Source of the DNA: Mallotus nudiflorus
Lineage: Eukaryota > Streptophyta > Magnoliopsida > Malpighiales > Euphorbiaceae
NCBI GenBank assembly: GCA_947683625.1
Contig: CANTUR010000344.1
Span: 248,001 to 312,000, forward strand
Reading direction: 5' to 3'
DNA length: 64,000 nucleotides
Part shown: positions 32,550-45,072 of the stretch, piece after piece
Layout: the number at the start of each line of letters is the position of its first letter
Numbering within the stretch: position 1 is the first letter of the stretch
Program-made: the position numbers and the translations under genes
Notes under the pieces: generated by a model
What the model was told of the DNA's origin: nothing
The model's database searches: none
Seen by the model: the letters and a program-made list of their open reading frames with translations, nothing else

Positions 32550-33480
32550 TTATAATTCGTAGTAATTTTATTCAGATATATATTGAATGCGCCAATACTG
32601 ATGTAACATTTTTCCATGTAAAAATACTTGTTAACATGAAATTTAGTCAATATATCCTCAAATTTTTTTACAACAATTTAACTTGTTAATTTTACAATTG
32701 TTACAATTTTATTTAATTTTGAAACTATTACAAAAACTTTTACCAATTAAAATTATAAAGAAAATACAAATTCATAAATAATGATAGTTGCCATTAATAA
32801 TAAAATATAAAATTAAATTCAAATTTAGAAATGTTTATCGTTTGAATAATTAAGTATTATTTATAATATTTGAAAAAGTATCATTAATTTTAATTTTTAC
32901 ATTACAAATATACTATTTTATTCTATTAATTTTACAAATTATTACAATTTTATTGAATTTAAAAATCATATCTACATATCTAAAGAAATTTATTTTTTAT
33001 GATCAAATGGTTGTTCTAAAATTTAACGGGATTCCTATAATTGAACTAAAAAAAATTTAAATATAATTTATTTATTTATTTTAAGGTAAAAAAATCAAAA
33101 CTTTTATTATTGTCCTTCAAATATTACATAAATAATTAGTGGAATTATAAATATTTCTAAATTCTATGGGAAGTAATTTGATATTTTGTGATTAATAATA
33201 AATACCATCAATTTATAAATTATTATTTATTTTAATTTTTGAAACTAATCAATTTTGATTTATAAATGTTATTGTAATAATTTAAAATTAAAATAATTTG
33301 TAAAATTTATAAGTTAAATTGATGCAAAAAATTCAGGATATCTGCAAAAATATGTGAAGTTGTGGGTAGAAAAAGATTAATATTTTGTTCAACTAATTTT
33401 CATGTCAGCAAATATATTTACATGTGGGCGTTTTATATCAGTATTGCCACACGTTAATTTGGATACAACTGCTACAAAAT
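32550..33480. mobile_element. Degenerate foldback element upstream of the NAT gene
   Basis: Left arm (about 32550-32700) and right arm (about 33310-33480) are imperfect inverted copies. Shared pieces include GCCAATACTGAT against ATCAGTATTGCC, AACATGAAATTTAGT against ACTAATTTTCATGT, and TTTAACTTGTTAATTTTAC against its near-complement. Ends and target duplication are not resolved. It begins about 270 bp before the NAT start codon, so it may lie in the promoter. Confidence 0.55.
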
Positions 33481-33499
33481 GCTATAGGCCAAAATGCCA

Positions 33500-35560
33500 A
33501 AAGTTGGCTCCATCAGGATGGATGAGGTGGTGCGATACTCTGTCACACTAAGCAAAAGGTTTCTGGTTCTGGGTCTCTAAGGGACCTATTGTACCTATCA
33601 ATTGGTGAATGCAGTGACGCTTTAAATCTAACGTGTCCCGTTTCCTTATAATTAACAACTAATAATTATACACTGTACCCCAAAAAATTGCTAAAAGTTA
33701 ACAGTAATGATATATTGTTGGAAATAAGTATTGTTGATGGTAGAATCAACTATTATTCTCTTTTTTTATTTATTATAAAAATATAACTTTTTATAGCGAT
33801 TCATGATGTAATTTTTTATATATAAAAATTTTTTATAATAAATAACGGTGTTAAATTTAAATTTGATTAAATTGCACAATAATAGATAATATTTTTTATT
33901 TAAATTAGATTAAAATTAATTTTATAAATCAATTATAAAATTTGAATTTCCTTAAATAAAATAATTTTACAAAGCAATAGTATTTGAAAATCTTTTATAG
34001 TGGTTGATATATATATATATATCATGATAAGTGTAAAAATTTAAATTCAAATATAAATATTGATGGATTGTATAACACCAAATAATTTTTTTCCTTTTAA
34101 ATCATGTAGAAATTAATTTCATAAATCTACTACAATATTTAAAGTTTATGTCTCAGATGCTTTTAGATGGACTTGATTTTACTAATCGACAATGAAAAAT
34201 TTTAAAATTAATGACTATAAAATTTGAATTATATATTGCAAAATATTATAAAATAAAATTAATTTTACAAATTAATGATAATATAATTCAAACTATACAC
34301 TTCACAATATCTTTATCCTGAACAATAATATTTTTCAAAATAGAAGAATCTATACTAATGAATTATTTCAAAAACTAGTGATTTATAAAATAATATATTA
34401 AAAAGAAAAAAAAATCAGTTATATATGAAATGGCATAATTGTTAGTTGGCATAATTGTTAATTGAATTTTTTAAAAATGTCACACCTTCGTAGTAGGAAG
34501 ATGAATGTTTGTCACTTAGCCTTATAGATTCCTCCAGGAAACTAAAAAAATTGGGGAACTTAAACAAAAGAGTGAATTCCCGGCATTTCGAATCCGGACA
34601 ACGAATGGGGAACTTCAAGGAAACAAAATAGTTGACTAATGGAACAGTGTTTTCTTTTATGTTATTTTAAGTTGATTACAAATGGCCATCCAAATTGAGT
34701 TGACATTATGTTATTGCACGTATGTGGGTATATATTATTAGAAATCTCACTTTGAAAATATACAAACCAATCAAAAGGATAAAAGCCAACCACCAAGTGA
34801 CTAGTTTTTATCATTTTCATTATGGTTGATATATTGAAAATTTTATTAATCTATGCATGTAACACACCTTTCCCATCTTTCTTTGTTCATCTTATGAGTT
34901 GTGTTTTAGAGATCAAATTATGCAAAGTAAAGCTAAGTTTGCTCTTTTTTTTTTTTTTTTTTAAAAAAAAGAAAAATAATTCTATTAATTCAAACTAACA
35001 ATATATCAATAAAAATATAAATACAAATTCACTAAAAATTATAGAAGATGAAACAACATCCAAGTTAATAACATAATAAATCGGCTCAAAACTTACCAAT
35101 TTGATAATACCATAGTGATTATAATACAAACGATTTCAAGTCTTCAACATACTAACGATTATAGTCTAATTTGTTATCTCTGTGTGATTGAATATGATTG
35201 CCCATATGAATCACCCACACACAAATAAAATGCCGCACCAAGACGACGGAAAATAAAACGTTGTAATATTATGACAAAAGCCAAACGTCTTAACAAAGAT
35301 GAAGAAATCACGAAAAATAAAATAAAACTTAAATTTATGTAAAATAACCACTTATTTAAGAAATAAATTGATCAAAAGAGGTGTATAAGGGTGATTTCTA
35401 TTAAAGAATGGCAGAAAAATTACCCCTTCTTATTTAAGAAAGAAGAGTGACTAGAAATTAAAAAAGAAAAAAGGTTGAGAGAAAAGGAGGCTGGTTTTTT
35501 TTTTTTTTTTTTTTTCCCGTTGTTGCTAAGTTTGCTTTTTAAAAACCATATAAATTTGAT
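33500..35560. other. Intergenic, no gene seen
   Basis: AT-rich sequence with poly-T/poly-A runs (34945, 35495) and a short less AT-rich patch at 34485-34620 without an open frame of note. I see no gene or RNA signature. Confidence 0.5.
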
Positions 35561-35575
35561 TATTCTTATGTAAAT

Positions 35576-35936
35576 GGCATAATACATTTGCAACCTCCTG
35601 TACTTGTTACTTTTTGTTAATTTAACACATTTACTTATAGTTTTGTTATTTTAACACTTGAATTAGCCTAAAATGTGATTTTTAAATTCCTATTAGCACA
35701 CATGACATGTGATAGCGAATTAGCATATGTCACTTTATAAGGATTTAACTGACCAAAACTACAAAGTAGAGGTGTTAAACTAACAAAAAGTGACAACTAC
35801 ACAGGGTTAAAATTATATTATGTTATTATATTAGTGCATTCTTGGCAAATTTAAGTGTTGTAATGATAAAATTATAAGTTAAGGTGTCAAACTGACCAAT
35901 TGTGTGAAGTATAGGGGCTTACAGATGTATTTTGCC
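35576..35936. mobile_element. Mutator-type MITE with perfect 9-bp target duplication
   Basis: 361 bp flanked by TATGTAAAT at 35567-35575 and 35937-35945, an exact 9-bp match. Termini are GGCATAATACATTTGCAA on the left and the inverted GGCAAAATACATCTGTAA on the right. Longer inner arms also pair (TACTTGTTACTTTTTGTTA against its near-complement around 35783-35800). There is no coding sequence. The duplication length points to the Mutator superfamily. Confidence 0.9.
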
Positions 35937-36071
35937 TATGTAAATTTATAGTATTTTTATTATATATAAATATAAATAACAAGTAATGTAAAGATTTTAC
36001 AGTTAATTATGTTAAATGAGCTTTTATTTTCTTTAATTAAAATAAATATACTTCCATTATAATGAATATAT

Positions 36072-36662
36072 TGGTGCAATTTTTTTTTTTAACAAATCGG
36101 GTTCAATGTGTGAGTGTGCCAAAAAATTATTTCCTTAAAATGAAATCTGACTTGTTTCAGACAATTGTGAATTCTCAAAAGCTTTTGCCATAATTTGTTT
36201 ATATTTTAACGCAATTTCTATAAGTTTAACTAAAAGCAACAGGAAAAGGATTTTTGCAAACTGTAAAATAGGAATTCTTGTATTAATAAGGTAATTACAA
36301 TCTCTAATAGGAAAAATAAATTATGCTAAAGTTGAAAGTTGAATTTTAGTGTTGAATGATTAATAATTGGTGTTAATGATTGATTGTGTGTTTTGAGTTG
36401 TGTTGCTTTCATTTTTGTAGCGAGAGACTTACTTGGAGGCTACTTCTTCCTTCCCCAGCTCTTTAGTTTGGGATGAAAATTCCAGATATTTCCACTTCAT
36501 AAATGCTTCAGTTCTTTAGTTCTATAGCTTGCTATGTTCACTTTTAGAATATTCTTTTATATTCTTCTTATCTCCTTCGGTTGGCTTTCTTGCATAGGCT
36601 TATGGGCTCAATGGGGCTTCAATATTATTAAATTTTAAAAAATTATATTTTGGGTTCATACA
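36072..36662 (-). repeat. 3' LTR of the LARD-like element
   Basis: Shares with 41302-42004 the blocks TTTCAGACAATTGT, AAAAGG(A)TTTTTGCAAA(C/T)TGTAAAATAGGAATT and GAGTGTGCC. It is about 110 bp shorter than its partner, mainly in the part near 36420-36600. Confidence 0.75.
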
Positions 36663-36690
36663 ATGACCCTCCCCCCTCTAAAAAAAGTAG
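36663..36690 (-). other. Polypurine tract of the LARD-like element
   Basis: The minus strand reads a T-rich run, then AGAGGGGGGAGGGTCA just before the LTR start. This fixes the orientation. Confidence 0.7.
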
Positions 36691-37139
36691 TTTGGGCCAA
36701 GTTCATAACTAATTATATGGATATATGTACAAAACTCTTCCTCAATTTAAAAAAAAAAAAACTCATTCTCTAGACCAAAAGTCCCACACTTTTTTATTTC
36801 AATTTGCCAACAAATTTACTTTTCTATTTTCAACTCTTCAAGAAATTCACTTTACCCATAACTCTGTTTCTTCAAATATCATAACACCTAAGTTAATTTT
36901 CTAATTTGTAAAGAAATCAACTACCCAAATAATCTTCTCCTTCAAAATACTCATTCTCTGCACTTCTCAAGTTATGTTTTAAATTGTCTACAAACTCTTC
37001 TTTCAAATCCCAAAATTCTTTCACAAATTCACTGACTAATGAATTGAATCCTTTAGTTATCCCAAGACCCATATCAATTTCTCTCAATTTCTTCAATATA
37101 TCATAATACTTAAACCACAAAATACTCTATTTTTAATTT

Positions 37140-37450
37140 TTGCCAAAATCCATAAGCTTCTACTTGTTCCATTATTTTCACCATCACTATCACCATCTTC
37201 TTGCTTCCACCACCAGAGTTACCTCTCTCGTCAAATGACCTACCAAAGCCACCACTGTTGTCACTACTATGGCGACGGCGGCTGTCGCTGCTACATCATG
37301 TGAAGCAGCCTCACATAGTACCAATGCTGCATTTTCCTCGCTCCATCATGCACAAGATGTTGCCCACCATGACATAACCACCACTAATGGCAAGACACTG
37401 GCTGACATTGCTGCCCTTTCACCAGCCCATGCCCATCCTAGTCCTTGAAA
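37140..37450. other. GC-richer island inside the LARD-like element, open on both strands
   Basis: About 300 bp with clearly higher GC than its surroundings. On the plus strand, ATG 37269 to TGA 37446-37448 encodes 59 residues rich in Ala, His and Thr. The minus strand is also open and rich in Ala, Val and Trp. I recognise neither. The plus frame is antisense to the element. It may be a captured host fragment or a structured RNA region. Confidence 0.35.
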
Positions 37451-40400
37451 AATCAATGTTGGCTTTGACCTAATTGCCATGTTCGGTTTTGAAGCTTTTG
37501 CTTCATCTTTTGGTCTCTTTAAGCCACTTTTCCAAGATCGAAAACATCTCCCATTAAAAACTTATTCAAAGGAAAAATTTAAAGAAGGTAATTTAGCTAT
37601 CCTTATTTAAATTTATTTATGTTTCTCAATCTGTATTTTATTTTAGGATGTTGTTTGAGTATTAAATTTGTGGCTCTTTGTTTTGTGATTTGGATTTATT
37701 ATGTTCTTGGCTCTTTGAAATATATCTTCTTGTTCTTTAAAGACATGAGAATTATTTTAAGGAAATCATGAATTTTACTTGGCAATCTATTGATTAGCCA
37801 AAATTTTAAGCTATTGATGAAAATCGACTATTTTCTTACTGTTGCTTTGTTATTTTAATGAAGATTTGTCTGAGGAATTATGAAGTTTCTCTAATGACTT
37901 GCTTAGTTTAGCCAAAATCTTGAATTTTTATATGAGGATTCAACGAATCCTGGCTATTTCCTCATGCCAATTTTATTTCTTACTTTGTTGCCTTAAGACA
38001 TTTAAGCTTAAACTCTATTGCGAAGTTTTGTTAATCCCATGCATAGGTAACCTTATTGATATACTGCCACCTAAATTTTTTGAGGCAAAATTAACTAAAA
38101 TTATTTTAGCAAATACAATGGCAAAATAATTTGTTTGAACAAAGCCCTACAACTTTATTTTCTTTGTATAGAAAACATGAACCTTGGTTTAATGAAATAA
38201 ACCAATGTAATGGTCAAGATGGCATGTATTCAATAAGCCTTCCTTTTTTTTTAAAAAAAAAAAGTGACTTCCTCAAGCATTACCTTCTTCTTGTCATGAA
38301 TGTTTTTTGCAAAATTTTTATTCAACTTGAGTAAAATCATCAGAAATCAATATTTTATCGTTACTTTGATTTTATTTCTTGAACTTTGAACAATCATCAA
38401 TTATAAATTTATTTTAGCAATAAATTGCCAAAAATTGTTTGTTTGTATAACCTTGCTAAAAAATATTTTGATACAATTTTACAAGAGATTGCTAAACTTA
38501 TTTGTGAATTTTGGCTATTCAAGCCAAAAAACTTTGCAAATTTCGATCCTCGGATGGCGACTCTTAGACTTAGGCACTTACCCACACATTGATTTATACT
38601 ACCTAACATAGTATTTAACTCATTAGTTTCTAGGTCCTATATTTGTTTTGGTTAAAACATTAATGAATTAAACTTCATTCTCATTTCTTTAGACAAATAA
38701 ATCAAACTTCACCAAAATGTCTATTTACCATCACTAGGAATTCTCATGACTACAATTTTTAAGGATCCAAACATGTTTGCCAAATTTAATAAACTTGTTT
38801 TTGTTGATTTTATTTATCTTGGTAAAGTGAAATATTACCGCTACTTCCCTTAATGAAATCCTTGAGACTTTAACAAGTCATTTAACCATTTAGGAATGGG
38901 GCAAGGTGTTTTTGTAAAATTCATGGTTCATGAACAATTTTATCAAACCCTCACTAATTTTTAAGCAATATTTATCGACTACATAATTTTTTTGAAAATA
39001 TTTTCACTATTTAAATAATGTGCAGATTTTTGCATCACTTAGCCAATAATTTGTGATAGTTCATACATTATGTTTGCTTAAAAAAGTACTTTGCTCAATT
39101 CTAACCAAATTCTCTAGGGCTACCTTAAAAATGTAAACTTTTATCCAGGAGAAGTTGTACACATCTGTTTTACATGACTTTTTCTATTATTCACAAAATG
39201 TTTCATGGCTTTTAGCATTTAAATGATGCCCAAAATTTATTTGTTAGTTGGTTTCATTATGTACACCTCTTTGCATCATTCTCCACCATTAATTTTTTGT
39301 AAAAATATATGCATTTTCTTGGGAATTTGCTTTGTATTTGCGTGTCACTTTATATTAATGAAGTTCTTTATTTTCTACACCAAGAATGTGCTACTGAAAT
39401 TTTTGGATCATCATCTCCTCTGGCATCATTGATTACACCACACATGTACACTACAACCATGCATTACTTCATAAAATAAAAATATCCAATTTTTAGTCGT
39501 TATGCATCGTTCACAACACTTATTCACACACCAAAGAAACAAAAAAAAAAACTTTAATGCACCAAAACTTGCAAAATTATAATTTATTCATTTAAGATAA
39601 TGGCTCTTAAGCTAACTTTCAAAACCTAAAAAAGCAAAATACTACCACTGAGTAGCAAATTTTTGGCCAAAGTCTAGTTACTATTTTATTTATTTAGCTT
39701 TTATTTTTCTATATAGTGGCAAATATTTTTTTTAACTCCAATGCAAAATAATCCTTCCCTAAATTCAATATTGTAGTTGCATCTAACATAGAGAAGGCAC
39801 TGAGGGACTTTTTGTTATCAATAATAATTTTAATTGGCAAAAACGATATTCCATTAGTTACCCCTTCATTATTATAAGGCTTAATGTATAACAACTTTAT
39901 GTGCTTTGTCATCTCCACGGATGGCTTTTTAAAAACCATCTTTTTAAGTTACCCTTTAAGTGTTTTAAATCATAGCTTTCTAGAATTCCTTTTTATTTAA
40001 AAGTAAACTCTTTAGAACATTAGGCTTGAATTTGACCTTAATATTAGATTGGACCTTTTGTTCCTTCTACCTCCTTTTAGCTGTTCTATCTTTACAATCT
40101 TCTTTTCTATGTACAAGTTAAAAGCTAAGGAAACTGCTTATGCAACACCCTATGCCACTTCTTGTTTTATGGAATAGGTTGCGGCACCACCAATTTAGGT
40201 TGTTTCCTATTAGATCTTGAAGGCCTCTTATCACCCCTCCTTATTTTGGATCTATAGTTTTTTCTAAAAGTGTTTGGAGTAGGTAACCTTCTCTCTAGAG
40301 CTAAAAATTTTTGTGAGAAGGTGGCCTCCAATAACTTTTTTGCCTGTTTGAATTCATGTTGGATGGTTGAACCACCTCTTCTTTATCTTTAATTTTTTTA

Positions 40401-40541
40401 CGATAAAAAAATGTTCTTGGATCTATATTGATAGAATCGGTTAATGCCACTAAGGAAAGTGGACCTCCCTCTATAAGTACTGTCTTTTTTTTTTTCTGCA
40501 TTCAAGTCTATTTCCACCCTTGAGGGCTAAAGAGAAGGTAA

Positions 40542-40650
40542 ATAGGCCTAAGGAACAAGCACTTGACCTTAAGGAAATTACATATGGCCTAAGGAACAAG
40601 TACTTGACCTTAAGGAATCTACATATGGCCTTAAGGAATTGATGCTTAGT
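40542..40650. repeat. Three-copy tandem repeat, unit ~41 bp
   Basis: GGCCTAAGGAACAAG(C/T)ACTT and GACCTTAAGGAA...ACATAT occur twice almost unchanged and a third time in a degenerate form. It lies inside the LARD-like element. Confidence 0.8.
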
Positions 40651-41301
40651 CTTGTAGAATTAATACTTAAGCATTAAAATTTTACACTTGGCTAGGGCAT
40701 TGCTATTTGACATTGAGGAATTGTGCTTGTTCCTCATGAAAAATATTATCCCCCATGTTATTTGAACAACTTCCTAGTCATAGATTTTAGGTTGTAAGCC
40801 TAGATTTGTCTTACTGTTATCATAATGAATCTGGACTCATTGAGAATTTGCTTTACCAATAGATAAATGTTCAGATTTCTCTTGATACTGAATTATTGCT
40901 ATTGGGAAAAACTTTGACTTCCCTTCTTATAAAGTTGTTTATTCATTTTAGTAAACAAACTTATCTTCTCTTACATAGTTTTATGAACAAAATTATTGAT
41001 TTTTTGTATAGAGTCTTGAAAAGAATTGTACATCTACTTTATTTCTTCTGCAAAAATAGCCTAATCATCATAGTTTTTACTAGTAGTAGTAGTATAGTGA
41101 CATCCAATTTTTGGCTTTTAGAGCCAATAGGTGCCTCGGTTTAAGTTTGATCATGAGGCATCGAGCCTCCATTAATTTATTTCCATAGACAGTTCTATAA
41201 GTAAATTATTGATCGAGTAACCAACATCAAAATTTTATTTTACACTTTTTAATTTGTTTATCTCATTGGAATGAGTCCCACTTGGCATGCCAAAAGATTA
41301 T

Positions 41302-42004
41302 TGGTGCAATTTTTTTCATTAAACTAAATTCAATACATGAGTGTGCCTAAGGATTATCTCCTCAAAGAAAAACTTAACTTCTTTCAGACAATTGTCAATT
41401 CCCAAATGCCTTTACCATAATTTATTTGGATTTTAACGAGATTTTTATGAATTTAACTAACTGATATAGGAAAAGGTTTTTGCAAATTGTAAAATAGGAA
41501 TTTTTGTATTAGTAAGGTGATTACAAGTTCTATTAGGAAAAAAAAATAGTGAAGAAAATAGAAATTATACTAAAACTAAAAGTTGAATTTCATTATTGAA
41601 TGATTGATAATTGGAGTTGATAATTGACTACATCTTGATTTGTGTTGAGTTATGTGGCTTTCATAACCCAATTTTCTTCAATCAGTACTTCATTAATTTT
41701 CATTGCTTTGTAGGCTACTTCTCCAGCTCCTTAACTCCTTAGCTTGTAATGTTTTTGTTTTTAGAGTCTTCTTCTTCAGCTCCTTAAGAAGGATTCAAAG
41801 ACTTCATGTGTCTTCCATCCTTGAGGCTCTCTTAAAACTTCTCCAATTTCTATTTGTAACATTAATTTCTAAAAGGTTCATTTCCTTTTTTCCTGAGGAT
41901 TTCTCTCCTAAAATCAAGTCTAAATTTTAGAATTTTCATTTTTCATAGATTGGATTTTAAAGTTAATTTATAGGCTGGACAAAATTTAATTTTGGGCACA
42001 AACA
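41302..42004 (-). repeat. 5' LTR of the LARD-like element
   Basis: Partner of 36072-36662. On the minus strand it starts TGTTTGTGCCC and ends GCACCA. Confidence 0.75.
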
Positions 42005-43318
42005 AAATATAGAGAATAGCACTATTCTATATTTGATAATTTTTATTAATTTCAAATACTTTTAAATAATGTAAAAAAATTGAAATATTAATTAAATTAA
42101 TTTATTCATTATACTTGATATGTTTGATTATTAAATGATTATGGTACTATTCATATTTTTTTCTTAAATAAATGCCAAAATAATTTAAATTGATTAGAAA
42201 CCACACAAACTAAATTTAAAATATATAAGTTATCAACATGGATTTAATAGATTAGAATGTAATTAAGATGTACAAGTGTTCAATTGAAATTAGTTTAAAA
42301 TTATATTGTTGAAATCTAAAAATCAATCAACCCAAACCAACTCATTTTTATTAATTTTATTTTCATTGGTATAATTTTCATTTTTAGATGTTCTCTTTTT
42401 TAGACTAAACCAGCTATACATGTGCCAATAAACAATCCAACTATACACGTGCTAATTTATGATCGTATTTAAATAATAATTTTCCAAAAAATTAAATGTT
42501 TATATGTAAATTACTATTTTATTATTACTTTAGTTCCAATTATTGTAAAATAAGATGACTTAAATCTATTAAAGTAAATTTATAGAACTAAAAGAAGATC
42601 GTTATTTGAAGAAAAATTGTTATTTAACATTATTTAAATTATTAAATGAATTTTAAAAGTGCATTATTTAATTAGAAAATAATATTTACTGAAAACATAA
42701 TGCCAAATTGAGTCTAAATTAAATAAAATTATAAACTATTATTATCATTTACAATCAGTATTAATTCTTAATTACTGAATTTATAATGCAATATATTCCC
42801 AAAAGTCTGGTATGCGTTGTCCAAGAATATTTTATAAAAGACAAAAATCTAATTTTCTGGATTCTGATCCATCTATATATATATACACACGAAAAAATAT
42901 TTTAAAATTAAAAGAAGATGAGTATACATTTCAATTTATATTTTAAAATAATTAAATAAAAATATATTAATTTACAATTTACACATTGCCAATTCACTGT
43001 TAGCTAAAGTTAATTATGCAAAATGCACCTCAGTTAGCTAAAATAATTTCAAATTATTAATTGAAAATCATTTTAACTTAATGATATAAGAATTTTGTTC
43101 TACTTGATTTTATTTTTTATTTTTTGCTTTTTTCATATAAAATCTTAAATGCTAAAAGTAATTTTAATTTTTAAAACTATAGAAAGAAAATTAACCACTA
43201 AAAATAATATTTCTACTTCAATCAATATTAATATTTTCAATTTTGAGAATTATGAAAATTTCAATTTTGAGTTCTTGTATGAGCGGTAGTGAGTGTTAAA
43301 TGGCTATCACTTATTATA
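42005..43318. other. Intergenic, no gene seen
   Basis: AT-rich sequence between the LARD-like element and the large MULE. No coding or structural pattern that I can support. Confidence 0.5.
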
Positions 43319-44090
43319 GGAGTTTTTTCATAAATAATCCAAAACAGAAGTAAAACAATAAAAATATCCTTAGTTTTCTAAATTTACATGCTTACCCCTT
43401 TATAAATTTTAATTATGTACTTATCTTTTTTTCTCCCTTAGCTAAAAACATGCTCCCTCAACTCTAGTACCTCTATTTTAGCAAAAATAAAAATAAAAAT
43501 AAAAATAATCCCTCACCCTTCTCTCACACCTATAATCATTCTACATCATATCAAAACAGATTTGTTCTCCAAAAAATCAAATCAAATCCATTCTCTTGTT
43601 CAAAAAACATAGATATCATTCTTCAAAAATGCAAAAATAAACTTTCATTAGTTTCTTGTAAAACCAAGTCAACTCTACCTCCCTCACATCAACCACCATT
43701 ATCAATATCTTGTTCAAATTAAAACAACAAAAACAAACATCACCACGATTTCAAAAAAAAAAAAAAAGAATAAAAAATAAAATTTCAACAAGCAAGAAAA
43801 GAAGAATAAATTCAACAAGAATAAAAAAAAAAATCAATGGTAAGCATTCTCATTCAGATTCGTCATTCTATACAATCATTGAATGCATCCAAACCAAGAT
43901 TTCTTCTTAAATCAATATATTCAAAAAGTATTAAACCCATACATATTCTTAAACCCACCTATATCTTCATTTTCTTCAATTTTTTTTATCAATTAATTGA
44001 TATTCAAGATAATGTACAACATAAACAGTGCAAAAACTTTGATTTCTTCAAAAACAAAAATACCTTCATCGATTTCTTATTTTAATTTAG

Positions 44091-44510
44091 AATCCTTTCA
44101 GTTTGCTTTCTATTTCTTATACAATTTAATGACATTTGTATCAAGTTCAATGGAAGATGAAAAAATAATGCATGAGTAGAGACATATTTCAAAAAAAGAA
44201 AAAAACTTTTTGCACATGTTTGCTTCATTTTAGAATCCTTTCAGTTTATATTTGGTTTCTGAAACAATTCAATGACATTTGTTTAAATTTCTTTGGAAAA
44301 TCAAGAAATAATGTATATGCCTGCTTTATTTTAGAATCCTTTCAGTTTACATTTGGTTTCTGAAACAATTCAATGACATCTATTTCAAGTTCTTTGGAAA
44401 ATCAAAAAAATAATGTATATACGTACTTCATTTTATAATCCTTTAAGTTTATTTTTGGTTTTTAAAACAATTCAATGACATCTGTTTCAAGTTTATTTTA
44501 GAATATGTTT
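44091..44510 (+). repeat. Tandem repeat, ~101-bp unit, in the MULE transposase leader
   Basis: Blocks starting AATCCTTTCAGTTT recur at 44091, 44234, 44335 and 44437; the last three have an exact spacing of about 101-102 bp. Each contains ATTTGGTTTCTGAAACAATT or a variant, and CAATGACAT. A single related piece (GGATCCTTTTAGTTTACATT, then TGGTTTCTTATTC) lies downstream at about 56754. The open frames here are repeat translations and not genes. Confidence 0.85.
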
Positions 44511-45072
44511 GGTTTAGTTACTTTTAGTTGCATATACATAATTCACTTACAAGAAATGTAGCAACTGCTTGTTTTCATTCTCTACAATGGCGAATGGATC
44601 GATAGCTTCACTTTCTAAAACTTCCAAGTCACCGAAATTCAAATTCCAAAAGATTGCACATACCAAAACCTTATAAATACAATTTCGGATCAATTAAAAG
44701 TGCAAAATAAATAAAATGTATTATAAATCACTTACCAAGTCAAACAATAGTATATGGTACTTGAAATTAAAGATGATGCAACTCTCCATTTCAATATCTA
44801 GTTAAAAAGAAAAGAACCAAATCAAACGAAGTTTCCTTTGTGCATCAAAATAAACAAAAAAGAGAAGGACAACAATTTCTTTTATTTCACTCCAATAACA
44901 ACTATATTATAGTCTGCGCAATAGTCAACAAGCATAAAAATTACATAAACAACCTTAGACATAATAGATTATGCAAAAAAATGTTAGTAAGGAAAACAAC
45001 AAAAGTGAATAATAAAAAGTCCAAAGTCCTCTTTGTCCATCTTCAATAATCAGCAACATAAATGTCAAAAAA

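Larger units (their letters stand above)
36072..42004 (-). mobile_element. Probable non-autonomous LTR retrotransposon (LARD-like)
   Basis: Two long direct repeats (36072-36662 and 41302-42004) flank about 4.6 kb. Read on the minus strand, each repeat starts TGTATGAACCC or TGTTTGTGCCC and ends GCACCA. A strong polypurine tract AGAGGGGGGAGGG (plus-strand 36665-36678) lies directly before the repeat at 36072-36662, so this is the 3' LTR and the element points left. I find no gag, RT or integrase motif inside. Target duplication and primer-binding site are not clear. It could also be a very decayed autonomous element. Confidence 0.65.

Noticed and set aside
40301..40501. Minus frame starting MQKKKK, and neighbouring frames at 39709-39939 and 38409-38609
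   Set aside because: They lie inside the LARD-like element, match no family I recognise and have no consistent codon pattern; not called as genes.
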